Shown: one piece after another, positions 34,160 to 44,009 of the stretch
Layout: every line of letters begins with the position of its first letter
How positions within the stretch are numbered: position 1 is the stretch's first letter
Assembly: GCF_039531105.1 (NCBI RefSeq)
Contig: NZ_BAAAPK010000001.1
Location: forward strand, 2,356,001 to 2,420,000
DNA: 64,000 bases
Direction of reading: 5' to 3'
Origin: Microbacterium lacus
Lineage (GTDB): Bacteria; Actinomycetota; Actinomycetes; Actinomycetales; Microbacteriaceae
Position numbers and translations under genes: made by a program
Notes under the pieces: generated by a model
Database searches by the model: none
What the model was told of the DNA's origin: nothing
What the model saw: only the letters and a program-made list of their open reading frames with translations

Positions 34160-34894
34160 TCAGGATGCGGCGGCAGCCGTGGTGCGTGCGGATGCCGATC
34201 GCCGGGGAGCGGAGTGGTGGGTCTGGGCGGCGCGGATGCCCGCGGGGACGGATGCGCGCTGCAGGAGGGCGAACAAGCCGTCCAGGACGAGTGCGAGCGC
34301 CGCGACGAGGAGCGCGCCGCCGAGGACGATGTCGAAACGGCGCAGCGGGATGCCGGCCAGGATGTACTGCCCGAGCCCGCCCAGGTTGATGTACGCGGCG
34401 ATCGTGACCGTCGCCACGACCTGCAGTGTCGCCGACCGCAGGCCCGCCACCAGCAGCGGCAGACCGAGCGGAACCTCGACGCGCCAGAGCACCTGCCACG
34501 GCGTCATCCCCATCGATCGGGCGGCGTCGAGCACTCGACGGTCGATCGCCTCGAACCCGGTGTAGGCCCCGGCCAGGATCGACGGGATCGCCAGGAGGAC
34601 GAAGGTGATGATCGCGGCCTCGGTCGTGCGGAGCACTCCGAGCAGCAGGAAGAGCAGGATCAGCAGGCCGAAGGACGGAATGGCGCGAGCCGCACCAGAG
34701 ATCGCGACGGCGATGTCCCGGCCGCGCCCGGTGTGCCCGATCAGCCAGCCGAGCGGCACGGCGATGAGCGCGGCGATCAGGATCGAGAGGAACGTGAACC
34801 AGATGTGCTGCGCGAGCGCCACCGGGATCGGTGCGAGGCCCGCCCCGGGGTCACCGGAGAAGATCCACGCGATCGCATCGCCGATGAGGTTCAC
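34160..34894 (-). CDS. Opu-type ABC transporter permease (second)
   Basis: 244 residues, about six membrane helices. The binding-protein-dependent permease motif is seen in GFEAIDRRVLDAARSMGMTPWQVLWRV (EAA loop); AARAIPSFGLLILLFLLLG is characteristic of the OpuB/OpuC permeases. A C-terminal basic tail is cytoplasmic. GTG 34894 overlaps the stop of the other permease by 4 bp (GTGA), so the two subunits are translationally coupled. Confidence 0.93.
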   Translation of the reverse strand: MNLIGDAIAWIFSGDPGAGLAPIPVALAQHIWFTFLSILIAALIAVPLGWLIGHTGRGRDIAVAISGAARAIPSFGLLILLFLLLGVLRTTEAAIITFVLLAIPSILAGAYTGFEAIDRRVLDAARSMGMTPWQVLWRVEVPLGLPLLVAGLRSATLQVVATVTIAAYINLGGLGQYILAGIPLRRFDIVLGGALLVAALALVLDGLFALLQRASVPAGIRAAQTHHSAPRRSASARTTAAAAS

Positions 34895-35586
34895 GCGACC
34901 CTCACCTCCAGCGGCAGGTTCGCCCGGCGCGCACGCCGGCGCGCGGCGCGGGACGGCGTCTTCGACCACGGCATGAGCGCGCGCCCGATCAGGACGAGCA
35001 GCAGGTCGATCACGAGCGCGATGAGCACCACCGCGACGATGCCGGCGAGCACCTCGGCGATGATCCGCCGCTGCGAGCCGTTCGTGAAGAGGTAGCCGAG
35101 GTTCGTCACGCCGATGAGCGCGCCGACGGTCGCGAGGGCGATCGTGCTGACGGCGGTGACTCGGAGCCCCGCGAGGATCACCGGCCCGGCGAGGGGGAAG
35201 TCGACCGCCCAGAACCGCCGCCCCGCGCCGTACCCCATCGCCGTCGCGGACAGCCGCACGGCGGGGTCGACCGAGCCGAGTCCGTCCGAAACCGACCGCG
35301 TCATGAGCGCGATCGCGTAGATCGTGAGGGCGAGGATCAGGTTGACTTCGCTGAAGATCGGCGTTCCGATCAGAACGGGGAGCAGCGGGAGCAGCGCGAG
35401 CGAAGGGATCGTGTACAGCAGACCCGTGACGGTGAGGATGCCGCCTCGCGCGGCCCGGTATCGCCAGGCGAGCCACCCGAGCGGCACGGACAGCACGAAC
35501 CCGAGGATGATCGAGATGATCGACTGCCGCAGGTGCACCAGCGTCAGCTCCCAGATCAGATCCAGGTTGTTCGCGACCCAGTTCAT
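34891..35586 (-). CDS. Opu-type ABC transporter permease (first)
   Basis: 231 residues with about six helices: LRQSIISIILGFVLSVPLGW, LTVTGLLYTIPSLALLPLLP, EVNLILALTIYAIALMTRS, and the EAA-like loop DPAVRLSATAMGYGAGRRFW. Forms the channel with the second permease. ATG 35586 overlaps the ATPase stop (ATGA). The C-terminal tail is strongly basic. Confidence 0.93.
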   Translation of the reverse strand: MNWVANNLDLIWELTLVHLRQSIISIILGFVLSVPLGWLAWRYRAARGGILTVTGLLYTIPSLALLPLLPVLIGTPIFSEVNLILALTIYAIALMTRSVSDGLGSVDPAVRLSATAMGYGAGRRFWAVDFPLAGPVILAGLRVTAVSTIALATVGALIGVTNLGYLFTNGSQRRIIAEVLAGIVAVVLIALVIDLLLVLIGRALMPWSKTPSRAARRRARRANLPLEVRVA

Positions 35587-36404
35587 CGGGCGTCTCCGAC
35601 GATCGCTCCCTGGGTGCGGCCCTCGCTGTCGACCACCACCGCGCCGCGGTCGGTCTGCTTGATCGTGAGTGCCCGCGCGCCGCGGTCGACGCCGATGAAG
35701 CTCGCGACGAAGTCGTCGGCGGGACTCTCGATGATCTCGCTCGGCGAGCCGACCTGGGCGATGCGGGCGCCCTTCTGGAGGATCACGACCTGGTCGCCCA
35801 GGAGGAACGCCTCGTCGATGTCGTGCGTGACGAACACGACGGTCTTGCCGAGTTCTCTCTGCAGTCGGATGAGCTCCTGTTGCAGATCGGCGCGCACGAT
35901 CGGGTCGACCGCGCCGAACGGCTCGTCCATCAGCAGGATGTTGGGGTCGGAGGCGAGTCCGCGGGCGACGCCGACGCGCTGTTGCTGACCGCCGGACAGC
36001 TGGCTCGGGTAGCGGCCGGCCAGCGAGCGGTCCAGGCCCACCGTGTCGAGCAGACCGAGCGCCTGCTCCCGGGCCTTCTTCTTGGGCACGCCGCTCAGCA
36101 CCGGCACGGTGGCGACGTTGTCGATCACCGTGAAGTGGGGCATGAGCCCGGAGTTCTGCATGACGTAGCCGATGCTGCGACGCAGCTTGACCGCATCCTT
36201 CGCCAGGATGCTCTCCCCGTCGATCGAGATATCGCCGCCGGACGGCTCGACCATGCGGTTGATCATGCGCAGCAGCGTCGTCTTGCCGCAGCCGGAGGAT
36301 CCGACGAAGACCGTCGTCTTGCGCGACGGGATGATCAGATGGAAGTCCTCGACCGCGCGCGTGCCGTCGGGGAACTCCTTCGTGACGTTCGAGAACTCGA
36401 TCAT
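35583..36404 (-). CDS. Opu-type ABC transporter ATP-binding protein
   Basis: 273 residues. Walker A GSSGCGKTTLLRM, Q-loop GYVMQNSGLMPHFTV, signature LSGGQQQRVGVARG, Walker B ILLMDEPFGAVDP, FVTHDIDEAF. The C-terminus has only a short extension (DRGARALTIKQTDRGAVVVD) rather than the paired CBS domains that sense ionic strength in OpuA-type ATPases, so osmotic gating, if any, differs. First gene of the importer; ATG 36404. Confidence 0.94.
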   Translation of the reverse strand: MIEFSNVTKEFPDGTRAVEDFHLIIPSRKTTVFVGSSGCGKTTLLRMINRMVEPSGGDISIDGESILAKDAVKLRRSIGYVMQNSGLMPHFTVIDNVATVPVLSGVPKKKAREQALGLLDTVGLDRSLAGRYPSQLSGGQQQRVGVARGLASDPNILLMDEPFGAVDPIVRADLQQELIRLQRELGKTVVFVTHDIDEAFLLGDQVVILQKGARIAQVGSPSEIIESPADDFVASFIGVDRGARALTIKQTDRGAVVVDSEGRTQGAIVGDAR

Positions 36405-36417
36405 GGGACGACCTTGC

Positions 36418-36720
36418 TCAGGCCGTGACCTCGACTTCCTTCCAGAAGGCCACGTACCCCGAGAAGTCGCGTCCGACTCGCTCGATCGCGGTCGGGTACG
36501 GGGTCGGGTACGCCCAGGCACGGTCCGCGAGCACGTCGTCGCCCGAGACGACCGAGTAGTACTGGCACTCGCCCTTCCACGGGCATGTGTAGGGCGTCGG
36601 ACTCTCCTGGAGGAATTCGCGCTTCACGCTCGCCGGCGGGAAGTACCAGTTGCCCTCGATCTTGACCAGGTCGGCTTCGTCCGCCTCAGCGATGACCGTG
36701 CCGTTCAGATGCGCCTTCAT
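36418..36720 (-). CDS. DUF427 domain protein
   Basis: 100 residues matching the DUF427 pattern: MKAHLNGTVIAEAD, YFPPASVKREFL, PYTCPWKGECQYYSV and AWAYPTPYPTAIERV, including the conserved Cys-Pro-xx-Gly and Trp-Tyr residues. The fold is a small beta structure; no biochemical role is established. ATG 36720 follows GAGGAGGAA. It lies 13 bp upstream of the Opu ATPase on the same strand and may be cotranscribed with it. Confidence 0.9.
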   Translation of the reverse strand: MKAHLNGTVIAEADEADLVKIEGNWYFPPASVKREFLQESPTPYTCPWKGECQYYSVVSGDDVLADRAWAYPTPYPTAIERVGRDFSGYVAFWKEVEVTA

Positions 36721-36860
36721 GATTCCTCCTCGAGGCGCTCACGGCGCCTGGATCAGTGCGCAGCACGAAGCCGCTTTCCGAGCGTAGCGAACCCCGTCGA
36801 CACGGGATCCGTCCGACGGAATCCTTGCAATGAACCGAAATGAACGCTACGTTGCCGCGT

Positions 36861-37784
36861 TCACATCACCCGGGTGCCCGGCACCGGCCCGTGCACGTGC
36901 AGCGCCCGGAGACCCGCCGCGGACAGCACCACCTGCAGCTCGAGCGCCGCTTCCGCGTCCGCCGCCAGGAAGGCCAGCGTCGGACCCGAGCCGGACACCA
37001 TTCCGGCCAGCGCCCCGGCCTGATCGCCGAGTTCGAGGGTCGCCCGCAGATCGGGGCGCAACGACAGCGCGGCGGCCTGGAGGTCGTTGCGGGCGTGTTC
37101 GGCGAGGGCCACCGGGTCTCCGGCGCGCAGCGCCTTCAGGACGCCGGGGTCGACTGCCGGCGTCCGCACGCGCGAGAGCGCCCCGTGGTCTGCTCGCAGC
37201 ACGTCCAGGTGCGCGTAGACCTCCGGTGTGGACAGTCCCCCCTCGGCCGGCACCACGACCCAGTCGAAGCGTCCCCGCACCAGCGCCGCACTCAGTTCGT
37301 CGCCGCGACCGGTGCCGACCGCGGTGCCGCCCATGAGGGCGAACGGCACGTCCGCACCGAGTCGGGCGGCGAGCTGGTGCAACGTCGCGGCTCCCAGGTC
37401 CGTGCCCCAGAGCGCGTCGCACGCGACGAGTGCGGCCGCGGCATCCGCGGACCCCCCGCCCATGCCACCGGCCACCGGCACGTGCTTGACGACGTCCAGG
37501 TGCACGCCGCCGGCATATCCCGCCTTCTGCGCGACCAGGCGCGCGGCGCGCAGCGCCAGGTTGCGGTCGTCGGCGGGCACACCGCTCACATCGACCGTGC
37601 CCGAGATCGCGATCGTGAAGTCATCCGCCGGTTCGGCCCAGACGTCCTCGAACAGCGAGACCGCCTGGTAGGCGGACGCGACATCGTGATAGCCGTCGTC
37701 CTGGACGTCGCCCACCTCGAAGAAGAGGTTGAGCTTCCCCGGCGCCCGGACGTGGACGCGGTCGGCCACGAACGCGTGCGTCAC
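36861..37784 (-). CDS. ispE: 4-diphosphocytidyl-2-C-methyl-D-erythritol kinase
   Basis: 307-residue GHMP kinase of the MEP isoprenoid pathway, phosphorylating CDP-ME at the 2-position. Motif 1 RVHVRAPGKLNLFFEVG, ATP-binding motif 2 VPVAGGMGGGSADAAAAL, motif 3 MVSGSGPTLAFLA. GTG 37784 overlaps the stop of the aldo/keto reductase as GTGA; the reading frame stays open through that gene but is not used. In many actinobacteria ispE follows rsmA; here rsmA is about 4 kb away. Confidence 0.95.
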   Translation of the reverse strand: MTHAFVADRVHVRAPGKLNLFFEVGDVQDDGYHDVASAYQAVSLFEDVWAEPADDFTIAISGTVDVSGVPADDRNLALRAARLVAQKAGYAGGVHLDVVKHVPVAGGMGGGSADAAAALVACDALWGTDLGAATLHQLAARLGADVPFALMGGTAVGTGRGDELSAALVRGRFDWVVVPAEGGLSTPEVYAHLDVLRADHGALSRVRTPAVDPGVLKALRAGDPVALAEHARNDLQAAALSLRPDLRATLELGDQAGALAGMVSGSGPTLAFLAADAEAALELQVVLSAAGLRALHVHGPVPGTRVM

Positions 37785-38848
37785 AGCTGCGCCGACTCCG
37801 CCCACAGGTCGACGTCGAGCCGTCCGGACAGCGCGTCGATCTGCTCGAGTTCGGCCGTGTCGAATGCCGGACCGGAGAGAGCGGCGACGTTCTCGTCGAG
37901 CTGCTCCGGACGCGACGCGCCGATCAGCGCGGACGCGACGACCGCGTCGCGCAGCACCCACTGGATCGCCATCTGCGCGAGCGACTGCCCGCGCTCCTTC
38001 GCGATCACATCCAGGCTGCGCAGCGCCTCGAGCGCGCTCTCCGAGAGCTTGCGATCGGGCAGCGAGGATCGACTCTGCGCGCGCTGCGCGGTGCCGTCGC
38101 CGAGGTACTTGTCGGTGAGCAGCCCTTGGGCGAGCGGAGTGAAGGCGATCGCCCCCATCCCCTCCTGCGCCAGCACGCCGGTCAGCCCGTCCTCGACCCA
38201 GCGGTTGAGGATCGAGTAGGACGGCTGGTGGATGATCAGCGGGGTGCCGAGGCTCCGCGCGACGGCGGCCGCGGTCGCGGTGCGCTCGGCGCTGTAGGAG
38301 GAGATCCCGACGTACAGCGCCTTGCCCTGGCGGACGAGCGTGTCCAGCGCCCCGATCGTCTCCTCGATCGGCGTCACCGGATCCACGCGGTGGGAGTAGA
38401 AGATGTCGACGTAGTCCACGCTCATGCGGCGCAGCGACTGCTCGGCGCTGGCGAGCAGGTACTTGCGCGAGCCGTGATCTCCGTACGGCCCCGGCCACAT
38501 GTCGTAGCCGGCCTTCGAGGAGAGGATGAGCTCGTCGCGGTAGGGCGCGAAATCTTCGCGCATCATGCGGCCGAAGTTCGTCTCGGCCGTGCCGTACGGC
38601 GGACCGTAGTTGTTCGCGAGGTCGAAGTGCGTGATGCCGATGTCGAAAGCATGGCGCAGCACCGCACGCTGGTTGTCGAACGGGATGTTGTCGCCGAAGT
38701 TCCACCACAGGCCCAGCGAGATGGGCGGAAGGAACAGCCCGGACGATCCGACCTGGCGGAACTCGGTCGCGGAGTAGCGGTCGGCGGCGGCCGCATAGGG
38801 CCGGTGCAGTTCTCGGACGTCGGGGCGGAAGCGCGGGGAGTCGGTCAC
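37781..38848 (-). CDS. Aldo/keto reductase, YghZ-like
   Basis: 355-residue NADPH-dependent TIM-barrel reductase. Catalytic tetrad visible: Asp and Tyr in THFDLANNYGPPYG, Lys in LILSSKAGY, His in IFYSHRVDP. GLWWNFGDNIPFDNQRAVL and GPYGDHGSRKYLLAS are typical of the L-glyceraldehyde-3-phosphate reductase (YghZ) subgroup. GTG 38848 lies 6 nt after TAGGCT, so a leaderless start. ispE is translationally coupled downstream. Confidence 0.93.
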   Translation of the reverse strand: MTDSPRFRPDVRELHRPYAAAADRYSATEFRQVGSSGLFLPPISLGLWWNFGDNIPFDNQRAVLRHAFDIGITHFDLANNYGPPYGTAETNFGRMMREDFAPYRDELILSSKAGYDMWPGPYGDHGSRKYLLASAEQSLRRMSVDYVDIFYSHRVDPVTPIEETIGALDTLVRQGKALYVGISSYSAERTATAAAVARSLGTPLIIHQPSYSILNRWVEDGLTGVLAQEGMGAIAFTPLAQGLLTDKYLGDGTAQRAQSRSSLPDRKLSESALEALRSLDVIAKERGQSLAQMAIQWVLRDAVVASALIGASRPEQLDENVAALSGPAFDTAELEQIDALSGRLDVDLWAESAQL

Positions 38849-38854
38849 GCACCG

Positions 38855-38860
38855 AGCCTA
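38855..38860 (-). promoter_or_regulatory. Leaderless -10 hexamer of the YghZ-like reductase
   Basis: TAGGCT on the minus strand, 6 nt before GTG 38848. Drives the reductase-ispE pair. Confidence 0.6.
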
Positions 38861-38988
38861 TCCCCGGCCGTGCGAGCGCGAGAGGGTGCGGACGCACAGC
38901 ACGTCGCGACCTCGTGGTCAAGGGGACGACCGCGAAACGTCACCGAAACGATGGCCGCTTAGTCTGTCCCCCTGTCGAAGGAGGAATC

Positions 38989-40566
38989 ATGGCGATGCTG
39001 TCCGCACTGCCCGTCCAGCCCCGCAGCTGGGCCGCGCTGCTCGAGCGCGATGACATCGTTCTGGACCGCGGCGTCCTTCGACTGCTGCACGAGCAGACCA
39101 CCCCGGCGCAGGCGCGCGAAGAGGACCTCCTGCTGATCGCCGGCGCGCTCGAACACGCGGGCGTCGGCATCCTGCTGATCCGCCACGACGTGCACACCGT
39201 CGGACTCGCGGTCGACGTGACGGATGCCGCAGCCGCGGTGCAGGCCCTGCGCGGGCTGCCCGAACCGGTGTACGTGAAGCGCAAAGCCCTCGGGGCGGTG
39301 CTCGCCGCCGACCTCGAGGATCCGTCGGATGTTCCCGCGGCGCTGCGTGTCTATCGCCCGCGGATGAGCGCGCAGGGCGACCTCCGCTACGACCACGAGG
39401 TCGGCATCCGGCTCGAGTTCTGGCGATTCGGGGACGACGTCATCGAGGCCCCGCACGACAACGCGGTCACGCGGCGGATCACGGCCGCCTCCGATCTCTC
39501 CTTCGTTGACGTCGTGCGGCACGGCCGGTCCTTCCGCACGATCGCCGGGATGTTCGACGTTCACCCGGGCGAGTTCACGCACGACGTGGACATGGTGTTC
39601 TCGTGGGTCGACGGCTCGTCCACCGACTTCCAGCGGCAGCGCGCCGCGCAGATGGCCGAGTACGTCGTCGGCGAGGGCGACGACGGGCCGGCCCGCTACC
39701 GCCACGTGGACGAGCTGCGGTACGCCCTGCGCAGCGTCCACATGTATGCCCCGTGGGTGCGTCGCATCTTCATCGCGACCGATTCCCCCGCACCGGCATG
39801 GCTCCTGGATCACCCGAAGGTCACGATCGTGCGCAGCGAGGAGTTCTTCGGCGACACGTCCGTCCTGCCGATCCACAACTCGCATGCCGTCGAGTCGCAG
39901 CTGCACCGCATCGACGGGCTCGCCGAGCATTTCCTCTACTCGAACGACGACATGTTCTTCGGCCGGCCCGTGCAGCCCGAACTCTTCTTCTCCCCCGCCG
40001 GCATCACCCGGTTCGTGGAGTGCGGGATCCGCATCGGCGCCGGCGGACCGCAGACGCACCGCAGCGGCCACGACAACGCGCTGCGCGTGAACCGGGCGCT
40101 GCTGCAGGAGCGTTTCGGCCGCACGATCACCCGCGATCTCGAGCACTGCGCGACCCCGCTGCGTCGCAGCGTCATGGCGGAGCTCGAGCAGGCGTTCCCC
40201 GAGGACTTCGCCCGGACCGCCGCCTCCCGCTTCCGGTCCGCGACCGACATCTCCGTCACGAACAGCCTGTACCACTACTACGCGCAGTTCACGGGGCGGG
40301 CGATCGCGAGCACGAAGCCGCGGGTGCGCTACGTGCAGACGACGCTCGCGGCCTCGCTCGCGGGCATGGAGCGCCTCGCCCGCCGTCGCGACGTGGACAT
40401 GTTCTGCCTGAACGACGGCGGCGCGGGTGAGATGCCGGAAGAGCTGCGGGTTCGGACGGTGACCGACATCCTGGAGCGGATGTTCCCGGTGCGCGCACCG
40501 TGGGAGCGCGCGGACCTCAGTGCGGGATCGCGATCGGCTCCGTCGGCGGGGCTGTCCGCGGGCTGA
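38989..40566 (+). CDS. Stealth-family capsular polysaccharide phosphotransferase
   Basis: 525 residues. The four conserved Stealth regions are visible: CR1 [22 protein letters not shown]2 from [20 protein letters not shown] to [16 protein letters not shown] and [11 protein letters not shown] (SNDD catalytic block); CR3 [20 protein letters not shown]4 [16 protein letters not shown]. These enzymes transfer sugar-1-phosphates in bacterial exopolymers and are related to GlcNAc-1-phosphotransferase of animals. An N-terminal region of about 190 residues precedes CR1. ATG 38989 has AAGGAGG. It stands alone, not in a capsule cluster, and its last 50 bp overlap the antisense phosphodiesterase end. Confidence 0.9.
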   Translation: MAMLSALPVQPRSWAALLERDDIVLDRGVLRLLHEQTTPAQAREEDLLLIAGALEHAGVGILLIRHDVHTVGLAVDVTDAAAAVQALRGLPEPVYVKRKALGAVLAADLEDPSDVPAALRVYRPRMSAQGDLRYDHEVGIRLEFWRFGDDVIEAPHDNAVTRRITAASDLSFVDVVRHGRSFRTIAGMFDVHPGEFTHDVDMVFSWVDGSSTDFQRQRAAQMAEYVVGEGDDGPARYRHVDELRYALRSVHMYAPWVRRIFIATDSPAPAWLLDHPKVTIVRSEEFFGDTSVLPIHNSHAVESQLHRIDGLAEHFLYSNDDMFFGRPVQPELFFSPAGITRFVECGIRIGAGGPQTHRSGHDNALRVNRALLQERFGRTITRDLEHCATPLRRSVMAELEQAFPEDFARTAASRFRSATDISVTNSLYHYYAQFTGRAIASTKPRVRYVQTTLAASLAGMERLARRRDVDMFCLNDGGAGEMPEELRVRTVTDILERMFPVRAPWERADLSAGSRSAPSAGLSAG

Positions 40567-41446
40567 TCCGCTCCGGCGCCCCGGGCTGGCGGATTCCGGC
40601 ATCCGCGAGGCGTCGACGCGCTTCTGCCGCGTCGACGTACTCCAGGGTGCGCGGCGCATCGACGGGGACGACCGAATGGACGACGGTGTCGTCGTAGACG
40701 TGGATCACGTTGTACGCCTGCGCGCCGTCCTGCGGTCGCGTCCCGCCGACCGGAACCGTGAGGTCCTGCGCGTAGCAGGTGGAGGAGGCCACCGACACGG
40801 GGATCCCGGCGAACGTCGCGAACGTGGAGTAGTGCAGGTGTCCGGCGATGATCGCGCGCACATCGGTGCCGCGCAGCACGGGGGCGAGCCGTTGCTGGTC
40901 GCGCAGCTCGACCGTCGCAGCAAGCGGCAGGACGCTCGGCACCGGGGGATGGTGCATCGCGATGATCGTGCCGAGCGGCGCCGGTGTCGCGAGGATCCGG
41001 GCGAGCCACGCGAGCTGCTCGTCGCGCAGTTCGCCGTGGTGGGCGCCGGGGACCGAGGTGTCGAGGGTGATCAGGCGCAGTCCGTCGAGCTCGTCGACGC
41101 GGTCCACAGGTGCGTCGCCGCCGGACCCGAGCAGGTGCGTCCGAAGCCCCGCGCGGTCGTCGTGATTGCCCATCACCCAGAACACGCGCGTGTGCAGTCG
41201 TGCGGCGAACGGCTCGACGAGATCCCGCAGCTGCGCGTATGCGTCACCTTCACCGAGGTCGACGAGGTCACCCGTGAAGACGATGCCGTCCGGGGCGATC
41301 CCGGACGCCTCGATCGTCGCGAGGGCCCTGGCGAGATGCTCACGCGCGTCCACGAGGTCGAACAGCCGCGATCCGGCCGCACGAAGGTGCGTGTCACTCA
41401 GGTGCAGCAGGACGCGCTCGGGCGCCGGATACTCCGCGGTGCGCAT
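40517..41446 (-). CDS. Calcineurin-like phosphodiesterase (CpdA/Rv0805 type)
   Basis: 309-residue class III metallophosphoesterase. Two-metal motifs in order: [38 protein letters not shown]. Closest to cyclic-nucleotide phosphodiesterases of the CpdA/Rv0805 group; the true substrate may differ. ATG 41446 has GAGGGGGAGG upstream and is preferred to a start 13 codons earlier. Its 3' end overlaps the convergent Stealth gene by 50 bp. Confidence 0.9.
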   Translation of the reverse strand: MRTAEYPAPERVLLHLSDTHLRAAGSRLFDLVDAREHLARALATIEASGIAPDGIVFTGDLVDLGEGDAYAQLRDLVEPFAARLHTRVFWVMGNHDDRAGLRTHLLGSGGDAPVDRVDELDGLRLITLDTSVPGAHHGELRDEQLAWLARILATPAPLGTIIAMHHPPVPSVLPLAATVELRDQQRLAPVLRGTDVRAIIAGHLHYSTFATFAGIPVSVASSTCYAQDLTVPVGGTRPQDGAQAYNVIHVYDDTVVHSVVPVDAPRTLEYVDAAEARRRLADAGIRQPGAPERISPRTAPPTEPIAIPH

Positions 41447-41557
41447 CGCACCCTCCCCCTCGGCGCTGGATGCGCCACCCGCCACGGTGACGGAATGCCC
41501 TGAATGTTACCGGCATGTTTCGTGAACGGGGTGGGTCCGACGCGCGAACGTCGAGAA

Positions 41558-42400
41558 TCAGGCGACCCGCGCGATCCGCAGGAAGTCCTCGACGCCGAGC
41601 TCCTCGCCGCGCGCCGTGGGCGCGACCCCCGCACGTTCGAGGATCTCGGAGGCCGCTGCCGCAGAGCCGCCGAGCACCGCCGAGACCGCCTGCCGGAGCA
41701 TCTTCCGCCGCTGCTGGAACGCGGCGTCGACGATCTGGAACGTGCGAAGCCGCTCCGCCTCGGTGCCGCGCGGCTCGGGATCGCGGGCGAAGGAGACGAG
41801 CACACTGTCGACGTTGGGGACCGGCCAGAACACCTGCCGCGAGACCATGCCGGACAGCCGCCACGGACCGTACCACGCGGCCTTCACGCTCGGCGCCCCG
41901 TACGTCTTGGACCCCGGCGCCGCCGCGAGTCGCTCGCCGACCTCCGCCTGGACCATCACCACGCCGCGCTGGAGCGCGGGGAAATGCTCGAGGAAGTGCA
42001 GCAGCACCGGCACGGAGACGTTGTAGGGGAGGTTTGCGACCAGGACGGTCGGCTCGCCCGGGAGCTCGGTGACCCGGAGGGCGTCGGCATCCACGACGTC
42101 GAGCCGATCGGCCGGGACACCGTGGGCGGCGGCCGTCGCGGGGAGCCGCGCAGCCAGGCGGTGATCGATCTCGACGGCCGTGACGCTCGCCCCGGTCTCC
42201 AGGATCGCGAGCGTGAGAGACCCGAGACCTGGTCCGACTTCGACGACGCGCTCCCCCGAGGAGACCCGGGCGACCTGAACGATCCGGCGCACCGTGTTCG
42301 CGTCGACGACGAAGTTCTGACCGAGCTTCTTGGTCGGAGTCACGTCGAGTCCTGCGGCCAGCGAGCGGATCTCGGACGCGCCGAGGAGGGTCACGGGCAT
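41558..42400 (-). CDS. rsmA: 16S rRNA (adenine1518-N6/adenine1519-N6)-dimethyltransferase
   Basis: 280 residues (KsgA). LGQNFVVDANTVRRIV, AdoMet loop VVEVGPGLGSLTLAIL, catalytic VANLPYNVSVPVLLH (NLPY) and C-terminal FQQRRKMLRQAVSAV. ATG 42400 lies 6 nt after TACAGT, a likely leaderless start. Divergent from the sugar transporter. Confidence 0.96.
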   Translation of the reverse strand: MPVTLLGASEIRSLAAGLDVTPTKKLGQNFVVDANTVRRIVQVARVSSGERVVEVGPGLGSLTLAILETGASVTAVEIDHRLAARLPATAAAHGVPADRLDVVDADALRVTELPGEPTVLVANLPYNVSVPVLLHFLEHFPALQRGVVMVQAEVGERLAAAPGSKTYGAPSVKAAWYGPWRLSGMVSRQVFWPVPNVDSVLVSFARDPEPRGTEAERLRTFQIVDAAFQQRRKMLRQAVSAVLGGSAAAASEILERAGVAPTARGEELGVEDFLRIARVA

Positions 42401-42406
42401 GAGAAC

Positions 42407-42412
42407 ACTGTA
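42407..42412 (-). promoter_or_regulatory. Leaderless -10 hexamer of rsmA
   Basis: TACAGT on the minus strand, 6 nt before ATG 42400. Confidence 0.6.
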
Positions 42413-42525
42413 GTGCGGACGGGCTCGCCGTCCCGCGGCACGTCGGGTTGACAGTCCTGCGCGCGGCGGCCAGGGTAAGGCCAGGCGGGCACTGCCGTCC
42501 GTCTTCGCGAACGAGGAGGCCCCCC

Positions 42526-43968
42526 ATGAGTTCGGCTCCGACATCCGGATCGCACGTCTCCGTGCCACTGACACGCGTCGTCCTCGTGGCAGCCACGGCG
42601 GCGCTCGGCGGCTTCCTGTTCGGCTTCGACACCGCCGTCATCAACGGTGCGGTGAACGCGATCGGCGAGCAGTTCCAGACCGGCGACCTCCTCCTCGGCT
42701 TCGCGGTCGCCTCCGCCCTGATCGGCTGTGCGATCGGCGCCTGGTACGCCGGGCGCATCGCCGACCGATACGGCCGCATCCGGGTGATGCTGATCGCCGC
42801 GGTCATGTTCGTCGCCAGCGCTGTCGGCTGCGCGCTCGCGATCGGCGTGTGGGACTTCTCGTTCTGGCGCATCGTCGGCGGGCTCGGCGTGGGAGCGGCA
42901 TCCGTCATCGCCCCGGCGTACATCGCCGAGGTCTCTCCGCCCGAGTACCGCGGCCGGCTCGGCTCGCTGCAGCAGCTCGCGATCGTCTCGGGCATCTTCG
43001 TCGCACTCCTCAGCGACGCGGCGATCGTCGCGGCCGCCGGCACGGCGTCCGCGCCGTGGCTGTTCGGCCTCGAAGCCTGGCGGTGGATGTTCCTGGTCGA
43101 GGTCGTGCCCGCCGTGATCTACGGCGTCCTTGCGCTGACGATCCCCGAGTCCCCGCGCTACCTGATCGCGCGCGGCGAGATGACGAAGGCGAAGGAAGTC
43201 CTCACCCGCTACGTCGGCGGCGACGTCGAGAAGGTGTCCACCGACATCCTCAAGACCGTCGAGGGCAAGTCGGAGCGCGCGCGCTTCTCGATCCTCCGGC
43301 GCGGCAAGTTCGGCCTGCTGCCGATCGTCTGGATCGGCATCGGACTGTCGGTGCTCCAGCAGTTCACCGGCATCAACGTGATCTTCTACTACTCCACGAC
43401 GCTCTGGCAGGCGGTGGGCTTCACCGAGCAGGATTCCCTCACGATCACCGTGATCACCTCGGTGACGAACATCGTCACGACGATCGTCGCGATCCTCCTG
43501 ATCGACAAGGTGGGTCGAAAGCCCCTGCTGCTCGTCGGCGCGATCGGCCAGTTCGTCTGCCTCGGGGTGCTGACGCTCATGTTCGCCACGGCCACGGTCG
43601 TGGACGGGCAGCCGGTCCTGGAGGGCTCGTCGGGCACGATCGCGCTCATCGCCGCGAACCTGTACGTCGTGTTCTTCGGCGCCACGTGGGGACCGGTGGT
43701 GTGGGTGCTGCTGGGCGAGATGTTCAGCAACAAGATCCGCGCCGTCGCCCTCTCGGTCGCGGCAGCAGCGCAGTGGGCCGCGAACTTCGTGATCTCCACG
43801 ACGTTCCCGGCGCTGGCATCGGTCGGACTCGGACTCGCTTACGGGGTCTACACGTTCTTCGCGTTCGTGGCGATCTTCTTCGTGATCAAGTACGTGAAGG
43901 AAACCAAGGGGCGCACGCTCGAGTCGATGAGCGAGGACGCGCCCGCGCCGGTCGCCCCGAAGCGCTGA
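42526..43968 (+). CDS. Sugar porter family MFS transporter
   Basis: 480 residues, 12 helices. Sugar-porter signatures: GGFLFGFDTAVINGAVNAIG, GRIADRYGRIRVM, YIAEVSPPEYRGRLGSLQQL, PESPRYL, QQFTGINVIFYYS and DKVGRKPLLL. Probably a proton-coupled hexose or polyol importer; the sugar cannot be told. ATG 42526 follows GAGGAGG. A small monocistronic gene. Confidence 0.94.
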   Translation: MSSAPTSGSHVSVPLTRVVLVAATAALGGFLFGFDTAVINGAVNAIGEQFQTGDLLLGFAVASALIGCAIGAWYAGRIADRYGRIRVMLIAAVMFVASAVGCALAIGVWDFSFWRIVGGLGVGAASVIAPAYIAEVSPPEYRGRLGSLQQLAIVSGIFVALLSDAAIVAAAGTASAPWLFGLEAWRWMFLVEVVPAVIYGVLALTIPESPRYLIARGEMTKAKEVLTRYVGGDVEKVSTDILKTVEGKSERARFSILRRGKFGLLPIVWIGIGLSVLQQFTGINVIFYYSTTLWQAVGFTEQDSLTITVITSVTNIVTTIVAILLIDKVGRKPLLLVGAIGQFVCLGVLTLMFATATVVDGQPVLEGSSGTIALIAANLYVVFFGATWGPVVWVLLGEMFSNKIRAVALSVAAAAQWAANFVISTTFPALASVGLGLAYGVYTFFAFVAIFFVIKYVKETKGRTLESMSEDAPAPVAPKR

Positions 43969-43997
43969 CCCGCCGGGCGGCCGTCGGAGGGGCGATC

Positions 43998-44003
43998 TAG
44001 GAT
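43998..44003 (+). promoter_or_regulatory. Leaderless -10 hexamer of the MFS gene at 44010
   Basis: TAGGAT, 6 nt before ATG 44010. Confidence 0.6.
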
Positions 44004-44009
44004 CGAGGG

